Assembly (NCBI GenBank): GCA_002785995.1
Contig: NHNV01000002.1
Coordinates: forward strand, 620,001-684,000
Length of the DNA: 64,000 nucleotides
From: Mycosphaerelloides madeirae
Lineage: Eukaryota > Ascomycota > Dothideomycetes > Mycosphaerellales > Mycosphaerellaceae
Reading direction: 5' to 3'
Every line of letters starts with the position of its first letter. The stretch's first letter is position 1. Made by a program: the position numbers and the translations under genes. Positions 55,313 to 64,000 of the stretch are shown one piece after another. The notes beneath the pieces are model-generated. The model was given only the letters and a program-made list of their open reading frames with translations, did not search any database and was not told the origin of the DNA.

Positions 55313-56737
55313 CGAGACGGCACTCGGTCGTTCGAGGTTCCGACTGTAACATGTTCAGGGAGGAAGTCGTCTCAGCACCAAATCGTCACTCTAGCCTTCT
55401 TGAGCAATTCCGGACGCCGCGATGAGCTTGAGGCCAACCGTAATGATGCGAGACGAATACGTGCGAAGATGACTTCCGCCCTGAACATGATTTTTGCGAT
55501 CATTCCCTTGTTTCTTTCCGAGGCTCACGCTCACGCGCATCGTGGTGCCTTGCATGGTTTGGCGTTTGGGAAAGGAAGATACCCTATTTCAGTCATATGT
55601 ACTATCAGAAACTCGGCCCTCGGCCAGTGAAGAAGTTCGCATGTTCATTCCGTTCACGGTGTGATATGATCTTGTCCGTCTGACTTCCGTCCATGGATAC
55701 GGATTCTGCTTGCTTGCTTCCTTTGGAAAATGTTTTCCAGGTCTTTCGAAAGGTCTGGTCCCTGTAACCATGCCGCGGGCTTGAGTCAGTCCACTTTTGC
55801 GCAGACTTCCCGAGGAACACGAGTTTTCATCAGAAGTTAACATTCTCGCTTTGAATAGGAGTGGTCTTACGAGGGACTCGTACGCTTGTTGGGAACTGCT
55901 TGGAGGTTCACATCCGAGGTGAGCTTCAAGGCTGACGAGTCGGAAGACGTCGCTCCATGTGCTGCACGACACTGACACTGGTCCATGTTTTATAAGCTGC
56001 AGCCCTTATTTCTCTGTCACACAACTTCCACGCGAATCATGGCTATACCATCGTCATCATCTATCTTATCGAAAGAAAGTGATCGCGCGCAATTATTTCG
56101 GCCGCTCGGCGGTATTCTGGCAATGTGGCGTTGGGTTGCACCCGTATCGCGTGTGCGCCCAGATCCTGGGCATTGCATACAGCATGCGTGAAGGGAGTGG
56201 AGAGTGACCCTCTCTTTGTGTCGCTCGTGCTATATATCACATACAATCTAATCCCGTGGCTCCGAGTTGATGAGTCGTAGGTATACCGATGGAACGAGAT
56301 CAGCTTGCCGTGACCGTATTCTAGGAGTTGGAGGACCAGGTCTGTCGCCAGGGTTCTCGTGGCATTGACTCTTGGAAGCTACATGGTATCCTGGACTATC
56401 CTGGTGCTTTCCCTTGGTATCTCTTGACTTGTCACTGAACTCAGTTCTTCCCTGAAGTCGACTCGAGGATGATAAGGAGAGGAAACTCCCGCTCTCCTCC
56501 TCGTGGCAACCAGGAGTGAAAGAATACTCCGGGCGCTTGGTTTCATCTTCTTCTGACCTTCCGGTTACGCAAACGCGGAGACGAACACGTATCGAGCCGC
56601 TGTGCAACCACAACGGAAGAGGGATTTGTGTTTTATCGCAGCGACACACGGACGGATCTTGGATGGCATGTTGTTGAGGCCGCAGCTTTTTGGGTCTCCT
56701 TTTGAATGAACGCTGTTCGTGAGATTCGAGTGACAGC
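55313..56737. other. Intergenic, no supported gene
   Basis: About 1.4 kb between two plus-strand genes. Open frames look random on both strands. Confidence 0.4.
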
Positions 56738-58199
56738 ATGCCGTTGTCTGGACATGCTCCAGGCGGGGCGGTGGTTGGAGTCACGGTGGCTTTTACGGTC
56801 ATGGCTCTCATCACTGTAGGACTGCGGCTGTGGGCGAGGTAGTTTAATGAAAGAAGGCTCTGGATGGTGGATCTTGGCTGATAAAAGAATCAGGCTCGCT
56901 GTTGCGCGTCACGCTGGATGGGACGATATGCTGATCGTCTTTGCATTGGTGTGTAGTCCGGAAGCTGTTGGACTGTGAGGACAGTACTGATACCGACCAT
57001 CCAGGTCTTCTCCGTTGCGACGACGACAACGATGGTCATCCAAGTGGAAGAGGGAATGGGACGGCATCATTATACTATTGATGAAGGTGAGAATATGGCA
57101 ATGCTGAAAGCTGTCAGTACCAATCTCAACCGACCGCCATAATACTGAGGCGCGATGCTGATATCTCTGCCACCAGTTCTACGTCTCCATCTGGGTCTAC
57201 AACCTCTCCCTCTCCTGCTCGAAAATCAGCATTCTGATTCAGTACCTCCGAATTTTCCCTCAGAGAACTTTTCGCATTGTCTGCTATGCACTCCTGGGGG
57301 TAGTCGTCGTCTACAGCCTCTATACCTTCTTTACAGCCATCTTCGCTTGCACGCCCATCGCGTACTTCTGGGACCAGTCTCTGAACGGAAAATGCCTCAA
57401 TCGATTCGCAATCTGGTTTGCGAATTCTGGAATCAATATCGGGACGGATATCCTCATAGCAGTTCTTCCTCTCCCAATGTTCAAGCAGCTTGAACTTCCG
57501 AGACGGCAGAGGAGGGCACTGATGATTGTGTTTGGGTTGGGAGGCTGTAAGTTGTATCCGTCATTCCAGAAGAAAAGAGAGTTCTGCTAACAAGAACCGA
57601 ATTTGATAGTCACCTGCATCGTCTCCATCCTCCGCCTGCAATCCCTCTACGTAATATCGCAATCCACCGACGTCTCCTGGGACAACCCCCTCGCCGCAAT
57701 CTGGAGCAGTGTAGAGATCAACACAGCGATCGTCTGCTCCTGCCTCCCAACCCTACGTTGTTTTTTCCCTCGCCTGCTAAGATCGCAACTCTCCCTCTCC
57801 GGCTTATCGCGAGACGAGCACAACTCAAATCGACCGACGCCGAAACTCTTCCCCTCCATGAAATCCAAAATCGTCTCCTCGGTCAGTGCCTCCGGACCTC
57901 CTACATATGCATCGCATGACGGAGGTAAAGATGGGAAGAGAGACGCGGCAAATCTGGAGGAATATAGCAAGTTTGAGCGTAGGAGACATCATATCAGACA
58001 GAAGAGTAACCATGGTCATGGTCGACGGAAGAGGATGAGTGATGATGAGATCGAATTGGGAGATTCGAGCTCGAGTAGACCTTTTCCAGGTGGGATCCAC
58101 GTCACGACGCAAATTGAGCAAGAAGTGGAGAGGAAAGATGGAGATGATAGCAGTAGTACGCGGGAGTTGATGGTGAAGAAGGGATTCGATGCTATTTGA
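56738..58199 (+). CDS. Fungal rhodopsin-domain (PTH11-type) seven-helix membrane protein
   Basis: Five exons (56738-56838, 56894-56948, 57005-57112, 57177-57546, 57610-58199) give 407 residues. Hydrophobic segments are VVGVTVAFTVMALITVGLRL, DDMLIVFALVFSVATTTT, YVSIWVYNLSLSCSKISILI, CYALLGVVVVYSLYTFFTAI, GINIGTDILIAVLPL, IVFGLGGFTCIVSILRL and SVEINTAIVCSCLPTLR. HAGWDDMLI, KISILIQYLRIFP, C-x-P-I-A-Y-F-W and SVEINTAIVCSCLP are hallmarks of the family. The cytosolic tail (about 120 residues) is Ser/Lys/Arg/His-rich. In the family, some members are Pth11-like receptors for surface sensing. The ligand is unknown. There is no N-terminal CFEM domain. Exon 3 ends at AAAGCT, not the nearer GTGAG, which would break the frame. 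Confidence 0.86.
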
Positions 58200-58597
58200 T
58201 GCGCCGCCCCGACCTCTAGTAATGACAAAGTCATGATCTGTATGATTTAGCTATCAACAGTTCCACAATGCGGTGGTCGATACCGTTGAATATATGAGTA
58301 GTGGTGCAGTAGTGGTCATCCCGCGGCCTCCACTCCTGAGCACAGCTGCTTCTCGGTTATGCTGCAACTCAGGTCATTCGACTTGGAGTCTTTGTCATTG
58401 CGTCCATCATGGTCGGCTGGGTGCCCCAAACCGTGGACCTAGGGCCGTCCCAGCCCGAAGGTATATAACACGGAGTTCTCCGCCACTGGGAGTGGATGAG
58501 GCCATGCGGCTGGGCTTGAGCTAAGGCTCATGTCCCGACTGATCGATAGTGTCGTGCGCCTTATGGGCATCAAGGAGAGAACATCTTGAGGCTTCTT
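58200..58597. other. Convergent intergenic spacer
   Basis: 3' flanks of the rhodopsin-domain gene (plus) and UTP7 (minus). No gene supported. Confidence 0.4.
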
Positions 58598-60286
58598 TCA
58601 GCCATTTCTTCTTGCAAAGCGAGCCAGCGCGGGACCCAACTCTTCTCGCTGCTTTCCCTCTTTAGCTTCCTTGGCTTTCCGCCGCTGCTTCTCTCTCAAC
58701 TCAATGACACGCATCTTGTGCTCATCAATCACATTCTTGTTCCCCTTTTTTCTCAGATATTTCCTGAGACTGCTGTTCTTGCCGCGGCCGCGGTTTTTCA
58801 GATCTTCAATTCGATCCTTTTCAGCCGCAGCGCCAGTCTTGCGATCCAGGTCTCTCTCACGTTGACGCTGTTCATGGGAGGCGGCATCGAGGTTACCAAC
58901 GAAATCAGGCTCAAGGCTGATCATTTCCGGTTGCAACTTGGTCAGCAGGGCCTTTACTTCGGCTTCTTGTCGCTGCTTCGTGTTCTCATAAGGATTCTGC
59001 TCCAAGGCGTCGAAGTTGGCCTCTCCAGCACCAGGAACTATGATCGAGGAGAAACCCTGGTTGTGTCCGATGCCGAGAATGTCCTCGAAGGGACACCAGC
59101 GCACCCTCTCCACCGCCTGGCCTTCTCCACCACATGCCATGTACGGCGACTGTAGTTTGACTTGGTCAACGTCTGAATGGTGTTTGGAGAACAAATCCTT
59201 CCAGACGGTTGTTTGGGTTCCCCAACCTACGGCGGTGAGGTTCCGGTCGCTGATTGCGACGCTTGAACCTGGCTGGCGTAGGAAATATTCGTGCACCGGC
59301 TTGAAGTTTCGAACGTCCCACACCGCCATTTTCATGTCCTGTCCGGTGCTAACCATGTACCTCCCCTCTCGATCGACAGCTAGAGACCGGACAGGACCAC
59401 GATGGCACAGCATTTTGACCAACGCTGAGGTGCTGTTTGGAGACCATAGGGAAACGGTGCCATTTTGATGACCGACATGCAGGATGGCGTTGTATGGGTT
59501 TTGACCAAACGCCGTAGGTGTGCCTTGCTTTGTGCCCATTTGCATAACAAGCTTGCCGGTGCTTGTGTCGTGCCATTTGAGCCAGCCAGCATTGCCAATA
59601 GTTGCGAGCAGGAAGTGATAGGGTAAGAACTCCATGTGAAAGACCTCGATGTGTTGGTCGAGATTGTGGATTTCCACTCCTTGGTGGTCGTAGATGTAGA
59701 CACTGCGCTTCTGCGCAACTGCAAAGTACTGATTGTTGTGCAACCATTTCGCATCTCGCACAGTCTCACCAAGTTGTAGTTCGCAGCCGAGCTTTCCACT
59801 CCTCCAATCCATGGTTGCAACATGGCCTTTGCGACCAGCCAACAGCAGCTCGCGTCCATTGCGAGTGTAGTCATGCGTGTATGGGCCCAGGTCGGTCAAC
59901 TTCAGCTCGAAGCCTTTCTTTGCCGTCTCCACTGCCACGCCGGTTTTGATGTCGTCCTGTCGGACCTTGTACGTCTTTTCGAGTTCGCCCTCTGGCTCGA
60001 GGAAGCCCTCCCGATGCTCGAGCAGAATTTCGGCATCTTTTGCCTTGAGAGCAGCATCTTGATAGCGCTCTTCTAAGGCTTGCAGATTGCCCCTGAGCTT
60101 CTTGTCCTTGATGCTCCGTGTCCGCACTGGCTTCCCTCGGCCGTACTGCTGATTCGCTTCCTGCTGTCTCTTCTTCTTCAGCGCCTGCTCCGGGTCCAGC
60201 TGCGCGGTTGGGGGGCCCTTTTTCTTGCGCTGCACCTTGATCTGTCCATTTGCGCCGACAAGATCGCTCGTTTCCAGTTCCGCCAT
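58598..60286 (-). CDS. UTP7: U3 snoRNP component UTP7 (WDR46/BING4)
   Basis: A single exon of 562 residues. The N-terminus is basic (KKKGPPTAQLDPEQALKKKR). Then come the helical linker EERYQDAALKAKDAEILLEH and a WD40 propeller: FELKLTDLGPYTHDYTRNGR, GRKGHVATMDWRSGKL, QYFAVAQKRSVYIYDHQG, CHRGPVRSLAVDREGRYMVS and WDVRNFKPVHEYF. The characteristic BING4 C-terminal region contains GIGHNQGFSSIIVPGAGEAN and EQNPYENTKQRQEAEV. The end is very basic and helical. The protein belongs to the small-subunit processome in the nucleolus, for 18S rRNA maturation. No odd features. Confidence 0.96.
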   Translation of the reverse strand: MAELETSDLVGANGQIKVQRKKKGPPTAQLDPEQALKKKRQQEANQQYGRGKPVRTRSIKDKKLRGNLQALEERYQDAALKAKDAEILLEHREGFLEPEGELEKTYKVRQDDIKTGVAVETAKKGFELKLTDLGPYTHDYTRNGRELLLAGRKGHVATMDWRSGKLGCELQLGETVRDAKWLHNNQYFAVAQKRSVYIYDHQGVEIHNLDQHIEVFHMEFLPYHFLLATIGNAGWLKWHDTSTGKLVMQMGTKQGTPTAFGQNPYNAILHVGHQNGTVSLWSPNSTSALVKMLCHRGPVRSLAVDREGRYMVSTGQDMKMAVWDVRNFKPVHEYFLRQPGSSVAISDRNLTAVGWGTQTTVWKDLFSKHHSDVDQVKLQSPYMACGGEGQAVERVRWCPFEDILGIGHNQGFSSIIVPGAGEANFDALEQNPYENTKQRQEAEVKALLTKLQPEMISLEPDFVGNLDAASHEQRQRERDLDRKTGAAAEKDRIEDLKNRGRGKNSSLRKYLRKKGNKNVIDEHKMRVIELREKQRRKAKEAKEGKQREELGPALARFARRNG

Positions 60287-60630
60287 CGCAAGTTGTGAGT
60301 GTATCAGACGGCCATGTTGTGTTGTGCATGCAGCGGAAATCTCAAGGGTCCGCGCTTTCGAAAAGTTCGCGATGGGCTCGGCTCACCTGCCTGCCGTGGA
60401 AGGTACTACACGTGCCTGCCATCGCGAAATCTTGGCGCGGAAAAGGGAAAGGGTCATTCCGTTCTTCGCCGAGCTCCTTTCAAGCTTGTGGAGCATTTGA
60501 CGCTAGTTCACGTTTCTGGAGTAACGACTCACTGCCTCCTTGTCGAACTTCTTTTGCTTTCCGTTCTGCAACATCCTCCCTCATCGCCACACATCATCCT
60601 CCATTGCCGCTCCTCCATCTCGTCGCCAGT
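60287..60630. promoter_or_regulatory. Bidirectional promoter, UTP7 / aspartate aminotransferase
   Basis: 344 bp between divergent start codons. The plus-side leader is pyrimidine-rich (TCCTCCATTGCCGCTCCTCC, around 60597-60617). No specific factor site identified. Confidence 0.45.
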
Positions 60631-61914
60631 ATGATCGCCAAGTCCGCCCTCCAGCGCGCCGCCGCGGCGCCTGCCCGCAATGTTCTCGCCCAGCAATCTG
60701 TTCGCGCTGCCTCGGCCTGGTCGCAAGTCCCCCAGGGACCTCCTGACGCCATCCTGGGCATCACGGAAGCTTTCAAGAAGGACAGCAATAGTAAGAAGAT
60801 CAACTTGGGCGTCGGCGCGTACCGTGACGACCAAGGTAAGCCATATGTCTTGCCATCCGTGAGGCAGGCAGAGCAAAAGGTTGTCCAGGCGAATCTCGAC
60901 AAGGAGTATGCGGGCATCACCGGTGTGCCGGACTTCACCAAGGCCGCTGCTCTCCTCGCATACGGTCCAGACAGCGCTGCGCTGAAGGAGGGTCGTATTG
61001 CCATCACCCAGACCATCTCCGGCACTGGTGCTCTGCGGATAGGCGGTGCCTTCTTGCAACGCTTCTACCCAGGCGCGAAGACCGTCTACATCCCGACCCC
61101 ATCATGGGCGAACCACAAAGCTGTCTTCCTGGACAGCGGACTTGAGGTCAAGCAGTACAAATACTACAATAAGGACACCATTGGCCTTGACTTCGATGGC
61201 ATGGTCGCAGATATCAAAGCCATGCCCAAGGGCTCGATAGTGCTCTTGCACGCCTGCGCTCACAACCCAACTGGTGTTGACCCTACCGAGGAGCAGTGGA
61301 AAGCCATCAGCGACGTGGTTAAGGAGGGCGGCCACTTCCCCTTCTTCGACATGGCATACCAGGGCTTCGCATCTGGCGACACCGACAAGGACGCTTTCGC
61401 CCTGCGATACTTCCTCCAGCAAGGCCACCACCCGTGCTTATGCCAGTCTTTCGCCAAGAACATGGGCTTGTACGGAGAGCGTGTTGGTGCTTTCTCCATC
61501 GTCACGTCGTCGCCAGAGGAGAAGGCCCGTGTCGACTCGCAAATCAAGATCCTCGTCCGCCCTCTCTACTCCAATCCACCGGTTCACGGCGCTCGTGTGG
61601 CCAGCACCATCCTCAATGACCCAGCTTTGAACAAGCAATGGCTCGGCGAAGTCAAGGACATGGCCGAGCGCATCATCAAGATGCGTGCGCTTCTGAAGGA
61701 CAACCTCCAGAAGCTGGGCAGCAAGCACAACTGGGACCACATTACTTCACAGATCGGCATGTTTGCGTACACTGGCCTGACTGCTGAGCAAATGACCAAG
61801 CTTGCTGAGGAGCACTCGGTGTACGCGACGAAGGACGGCCGGATAAGCGTCGCTGGCATTACCAGCGAGAATGTTGGTCGCCTGGCCGAGGCCATTTACA
61901 AGATCAAAGGTTAA
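60631..61914 (+). CDS. AAT1: Mitochondrial aspartate aminotransferase
   Basis: A single exon of 427 residues. The N-terminus MIAKSALQRAAAAPARNVLA is a mitochondrial presequence. The mature enzyme starts near WSQVPQGPPDAILGITEAFK. Substrate and cofactor motifs include KINLGVGAYRDDQGKPYVLP, SGTGALRIGGAFL, PSWANHKAVF, HACAHNPTGVDPT, FFDMAYQGFASG, SFAKNMGLYGERVGAF (PLP-binding Lys about 276) and RPLYSNPPVHGARV (Arg for the substrate carboxylate). The enzyme interconverts aspartate plus 2-oxoglutarate with oxaloacetate plus glutamate, supporting the malate-aspartate shuttle. The frame is open further upstream, but ATG 60631 begins the targeting peptide. Confidence 0.96.
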   Translation: MIAKSALQRAAAAPARNVLAQQSVRAASAWSQVPQGPPDAILGITEAFKKDSNSKKINLGVGAYRDDQGKPYVLPSVRQAEQKVVQANLDKEYAGITGVPDFTKAAALLAYGPDSAALKEGRIAITQTISGTGALRIGGAFLQRFYPGAKTVYIPTPSWANHKAVFLDSGLEVKQYKYYNKDTIGLDFDGMVADIKAMPKGSIVLLHACAHNPTGVDPTEEQWKAISDVVKEGGHFPFFDMAYQGFASGDTDKDAFALRYFLQQGHHPCLCQSFAKNMGLYGERVGAFSIVTSSPEEKARVDSQIKILVRPLYSNPPVHGARVASTILNDPALNKQWLGEVKDMAERIIKMRALLKDNLQKLGSKHNWDHITSQIGMFAYTGLTAEQMTKLAEEHSVYATKDGRISVAGITSENVGRLAEAIYKIKG

Positions 61915-63553
61915 GTCGTATTGTTTGCAGTCCGCAAGCTCCGAACCCGTCAAACCGTGCCCGGTGATGCGGTTACCGACGGCACGCTCGGCGCACGTAG
62001 CTACGCGGCACCCTGATGTACATTATATTCCAGCATATGTCCTCCAAGAGCGCAAGTAGCCTCCGTGCAAGCGCCTGACTCACATAGCGGAGACTGGAAA
62101 GAAACGTTGCAAATCGTATACCATCCCAACTCTTCAAGCACAAGACAATTACCTTTTTTAGTCGATGAGAGCACGTAAGAGGTTGAATGTCGCGATCCAC
62201 GTGTGCTTCGGCTGCACGTTGCAAAGCTTTGCCGACGATCGGCGGCGGCTCTGGCGTTCGCGGCGCAGGCTGAACGACGTCTGAAGACTCCACTGCGGAC
62301 ATGTTGGGTAGGAGGAGAAGTTCCCGAATCAGGAAGCCACATGCAAGCTCGCATGCCCCAGCAGCACGTCGACCTCGAATCCACCCAGCGAACTCACCAG
62401 TGACAACGTACGGATTCGAGTCGACTTGCAGACGTTGACAGTATTGGCAAGCTTTGGCGTGGAGATGGAGGGGCAAGTAGTCTGGCCCCAAGGCTGTCGC
62501 CGATCATCGCGAATGACCCTGTGTGATGACGTCTGCGGGTCTCGAGAATTTCAGACTCGCGTGAGCCCGCATATTATCGTTTGTCATTGTTCCCAAACTG
62601 TGATGGTAACAACAGAGGCGTGAGCATCCGCAGAAAGGACTGGACCTGAGAGTCGAAGAAAAGACCAGACTTTGGCTCGGTCGGCTCCTCAGGAGCAGTG
62701 TAGGAGGAGCGCAAGGCAGAAGCGCTCCCACGAGGCACTACGTCAGCTGCGAGGTGTCGTATGGCGGATCAGCGCGAGGGCGACGACATCAGGCTGGCGA
62801 GTCTGGCGAAAGGGCTGAATTAGTGATGAGTCGTGGGCAGAGAAGAGGGATGGAACAATAGCTGTAGGGAGGTGCAGTCAATAACGCAGACGCGGTGAAT
62901 GATTTAGCACCGTGCTTGCTGCAGTAGGTACTGCCAACAGATTGAGAACTGACAGGAGCTCCACAACCCAAAGACGCTAGCAAATGCCTACGAGAAACAA
63001 AGTCCCGCCGTCCCCGAGCGTCGTCCTGCTTGTGCTGGATCACTGCCCCGTCTGTGTCCCCCGTTGTCTCTGTATCTGCCTATCTCGTGCGTCCACAGCA
63101 CCTGGCCTCACTCGCCTCGCTCGCAGCAGAATCGCCTTCAGCAGCAGCATCTCTCTCCCTGCCCCGCTGCTCGCCACCAACACACTACCACCCTCAGCGT
63201 TCAGGAGCCCAACCCAGACAGAAACTCGTCACGGAGCCAACCGCGCCTTCGCAACTACAACTAGGTACCTGACAGATCCTATTGAGTCTGGGCTCCCTGG
63301 GCAAGCACTCGACCGGACGTGCCTGCTCTGACATCATCGCCTCTCGCCTTACCTCCAACAACACCCGCCAGATCAACTCCGAGCCACCCTACCGCCCGCC
63401 TGTACCACTCCAGACCCTAGGATACACCTCGATTCCGCGCTGCCTGTGGCGACCACGCTTCCCTCGACCCGGAAAAGCGCCATATCTCGCCCCCAATCAC
63501 CCTCTCAATCTCTCAATCGATCAACCAATCAGTCCTGAAACGCCGTAGCAACA
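61915..63553. other. Long intergenic region, probable long YPD1 leader
   Basis: About 1.6 kb without a supported gene. The last several hundred bases before 63554 are C-rich with many short CCAC/CTCGC runs, consistent with a long 5' leader that contains several small upstream ORFs. Confidence 0.4.
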
Positions 63554-64000
63554 ATGGCGGCTTCTACCAAACCTGCAGATCTAACTGTACGCACTCACTC
63601 CCAGTCTTTCCTTCAAGAGCAGCCGCAGCCGCAGCCGCAGCCGCAGCCGCAGCAGCAGCAGCATCCGGGTCAAGGACCCGGTCTGGCGAGATGCCAGTCG
63701 TACTGCTGCTCGCCGCTGCGGCTCCAGCTCGAACTCGGAGCTGCTGTACATCAGTCTCCAGCTCCAGAGGCGCCACTGCATAGCCCGAGTACTGATGGTT
63801 CGTCACTTCAGCAGAGCGAGGACGGTTTCGTTCCTGACTACTTCGGCGAGCATGTCGATGCATCGACCTTCGAACAGGTATGCTATCAAATGCAAGCCAT
63901 TTCTGCAATCGGTGACTGACTGACTAAACCTCGAGATCCTTGAAATGGACGATGACGAAGAGGAGCGAGAATTCAGCAGGAGCATTGTCTACGACTTCTT
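63554..64000 (+). CDS. YPD1: Histidine-containing phosphotransfer protein YPD1 (partial, 5' part)
   Basis: Exon 1 is 63554-63877 and exon 2 starts at 63936 and runs off the right edge. The first about 100 residues are low complexity, with a Gln-Pro tract (QPQPQPQPQQQQ) and Ser/Pro stretches. The junction gives FGEHVDASTFEQ-ILEMDDDEEEREFSRS followed by IVYDF, matching the start of the four-helix HPt domain of fungal Ypd1. The phosphorylated His lies beyond the window. The protein relays phosphate from hybrid histidine kinases to response regulators Ssk1 and Skn7 in osmotic and oxidative stress. The N-terminal extension is long compared with yeast Ypd1. Confidence 0.88.
63620..63662 (+). repeat. 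CAGCCG/CAG codon repeat in YPD1
   Basis: Five CAGCCG units then four CAG units encode alternating Gln-Pro and then poly-Gln in the disordered N-terminus. Likely length-variable between strains. Confidence 0.85.

Noticed and set aside
57087..57176. Early donor (GTGAG at 57087) for exon 3 of the rhodopsin-domain gene
   Set aside because: It shifts the frame. The later donor at 57113 keeps phase 0 and adds ENMAMLKA, which fits the family.
1..64000. CRISPR arrays, phage, IS elements, bacterial operators
   Set aside because: The sequence is eukaryotic with spliceosomal introns; no direct-repeat array, transposase or reverse transcriptase was seen.
1..64000. tRNA, rRNA and telomeric repeats
   Set aside because: I scanned the intergenic stretches by eye and found no cloverleaf or TTAGGG array I could support; a tRNA could still be missed without a covariance search.

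Overview
The window is nuclear DNA of a filamentous ascomycete fungus. Genes are intron-poor, with short 41-90 bp introns carrying GT..AG ends and CTGAC/CTAAC-type branch sites. Intergenic gaps are compact and coding is roughly equal on both strands. The gene set is typical of Pezizomycotina: MED16, Hst3/4-type sirtuin, DNA polymerase iota, fungal rhodopsin-domain membrane protein, LaeA-like methyltransferase, fungal ADAM protease, Ypd1. A family of look-alike introns resembling the introner-like elements of Dothideomycetes points to that class (Mycosphaerella-like relatives), but I cannot name a species.

Layout. 1-6.1 kb: the 5' part of an Hst3/Hst4 sirtuin, MED16, a small CsbD-like protein and RAD51. 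6.3-8.2 kb: a patatin-fold protein that has lost its catalytic residues. 8.9-14.6 kb: four possibly metabolic genes (DHCR24-like FAD oxidoreductase, MetE-like zinc protein, LaeA-like methyltransferase, NTF2/SnoaL-like protein). 15.1-23.2 kb: a membrane ADAM metalloprotease, a large mitochondrial-type AAA ATPase and a MARVEL-like membrane protein. 24.1-31.5 kb: three unrelated zinc alcohol dehydrogenases and a secreted pectin methylesterase. 31.7-40.2 kb: a broken coiled-coil gene, mitochondrial bL16, RFC1, a short-chain dehydrogenase and DNA polymerase iota. 43.0-48.2 kb: three poorly known genes and a cytochrome-b561 membrane protein. 48.4-60.3 kb: acetyl-CoA synthetase, a WDR62/MAPKBP1-like WD40 protein, a rhodopsin-domain protein and UTP7. 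60.6-64 kb: mitochondrial aspartate aminotransferase and the start of the phosphorelay protein YPD1.

Most genes are housekeeping and act independently. Several serve genome maintenance (Hst3/4, RAD51, RFC1, Pol iota) but are scattered and look unrelated as a unit. The metabolic blocks at 8.9-14.6 kb and 24-31.5 kb are the only stretches that could be functional neighbourhoods.

The most interesting signal is a set of four introns in three unrelated genes that share recognisable sequence well beyond splice sites. Next are a catalytically dead patatin, a diverged dispersed repeat present twice (40.66 and 46.56 kb), and an orphan exon-like stretch beside the second copy. Splice sites were placed by eye from frame continuity and family resemblance. 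No database search was run.
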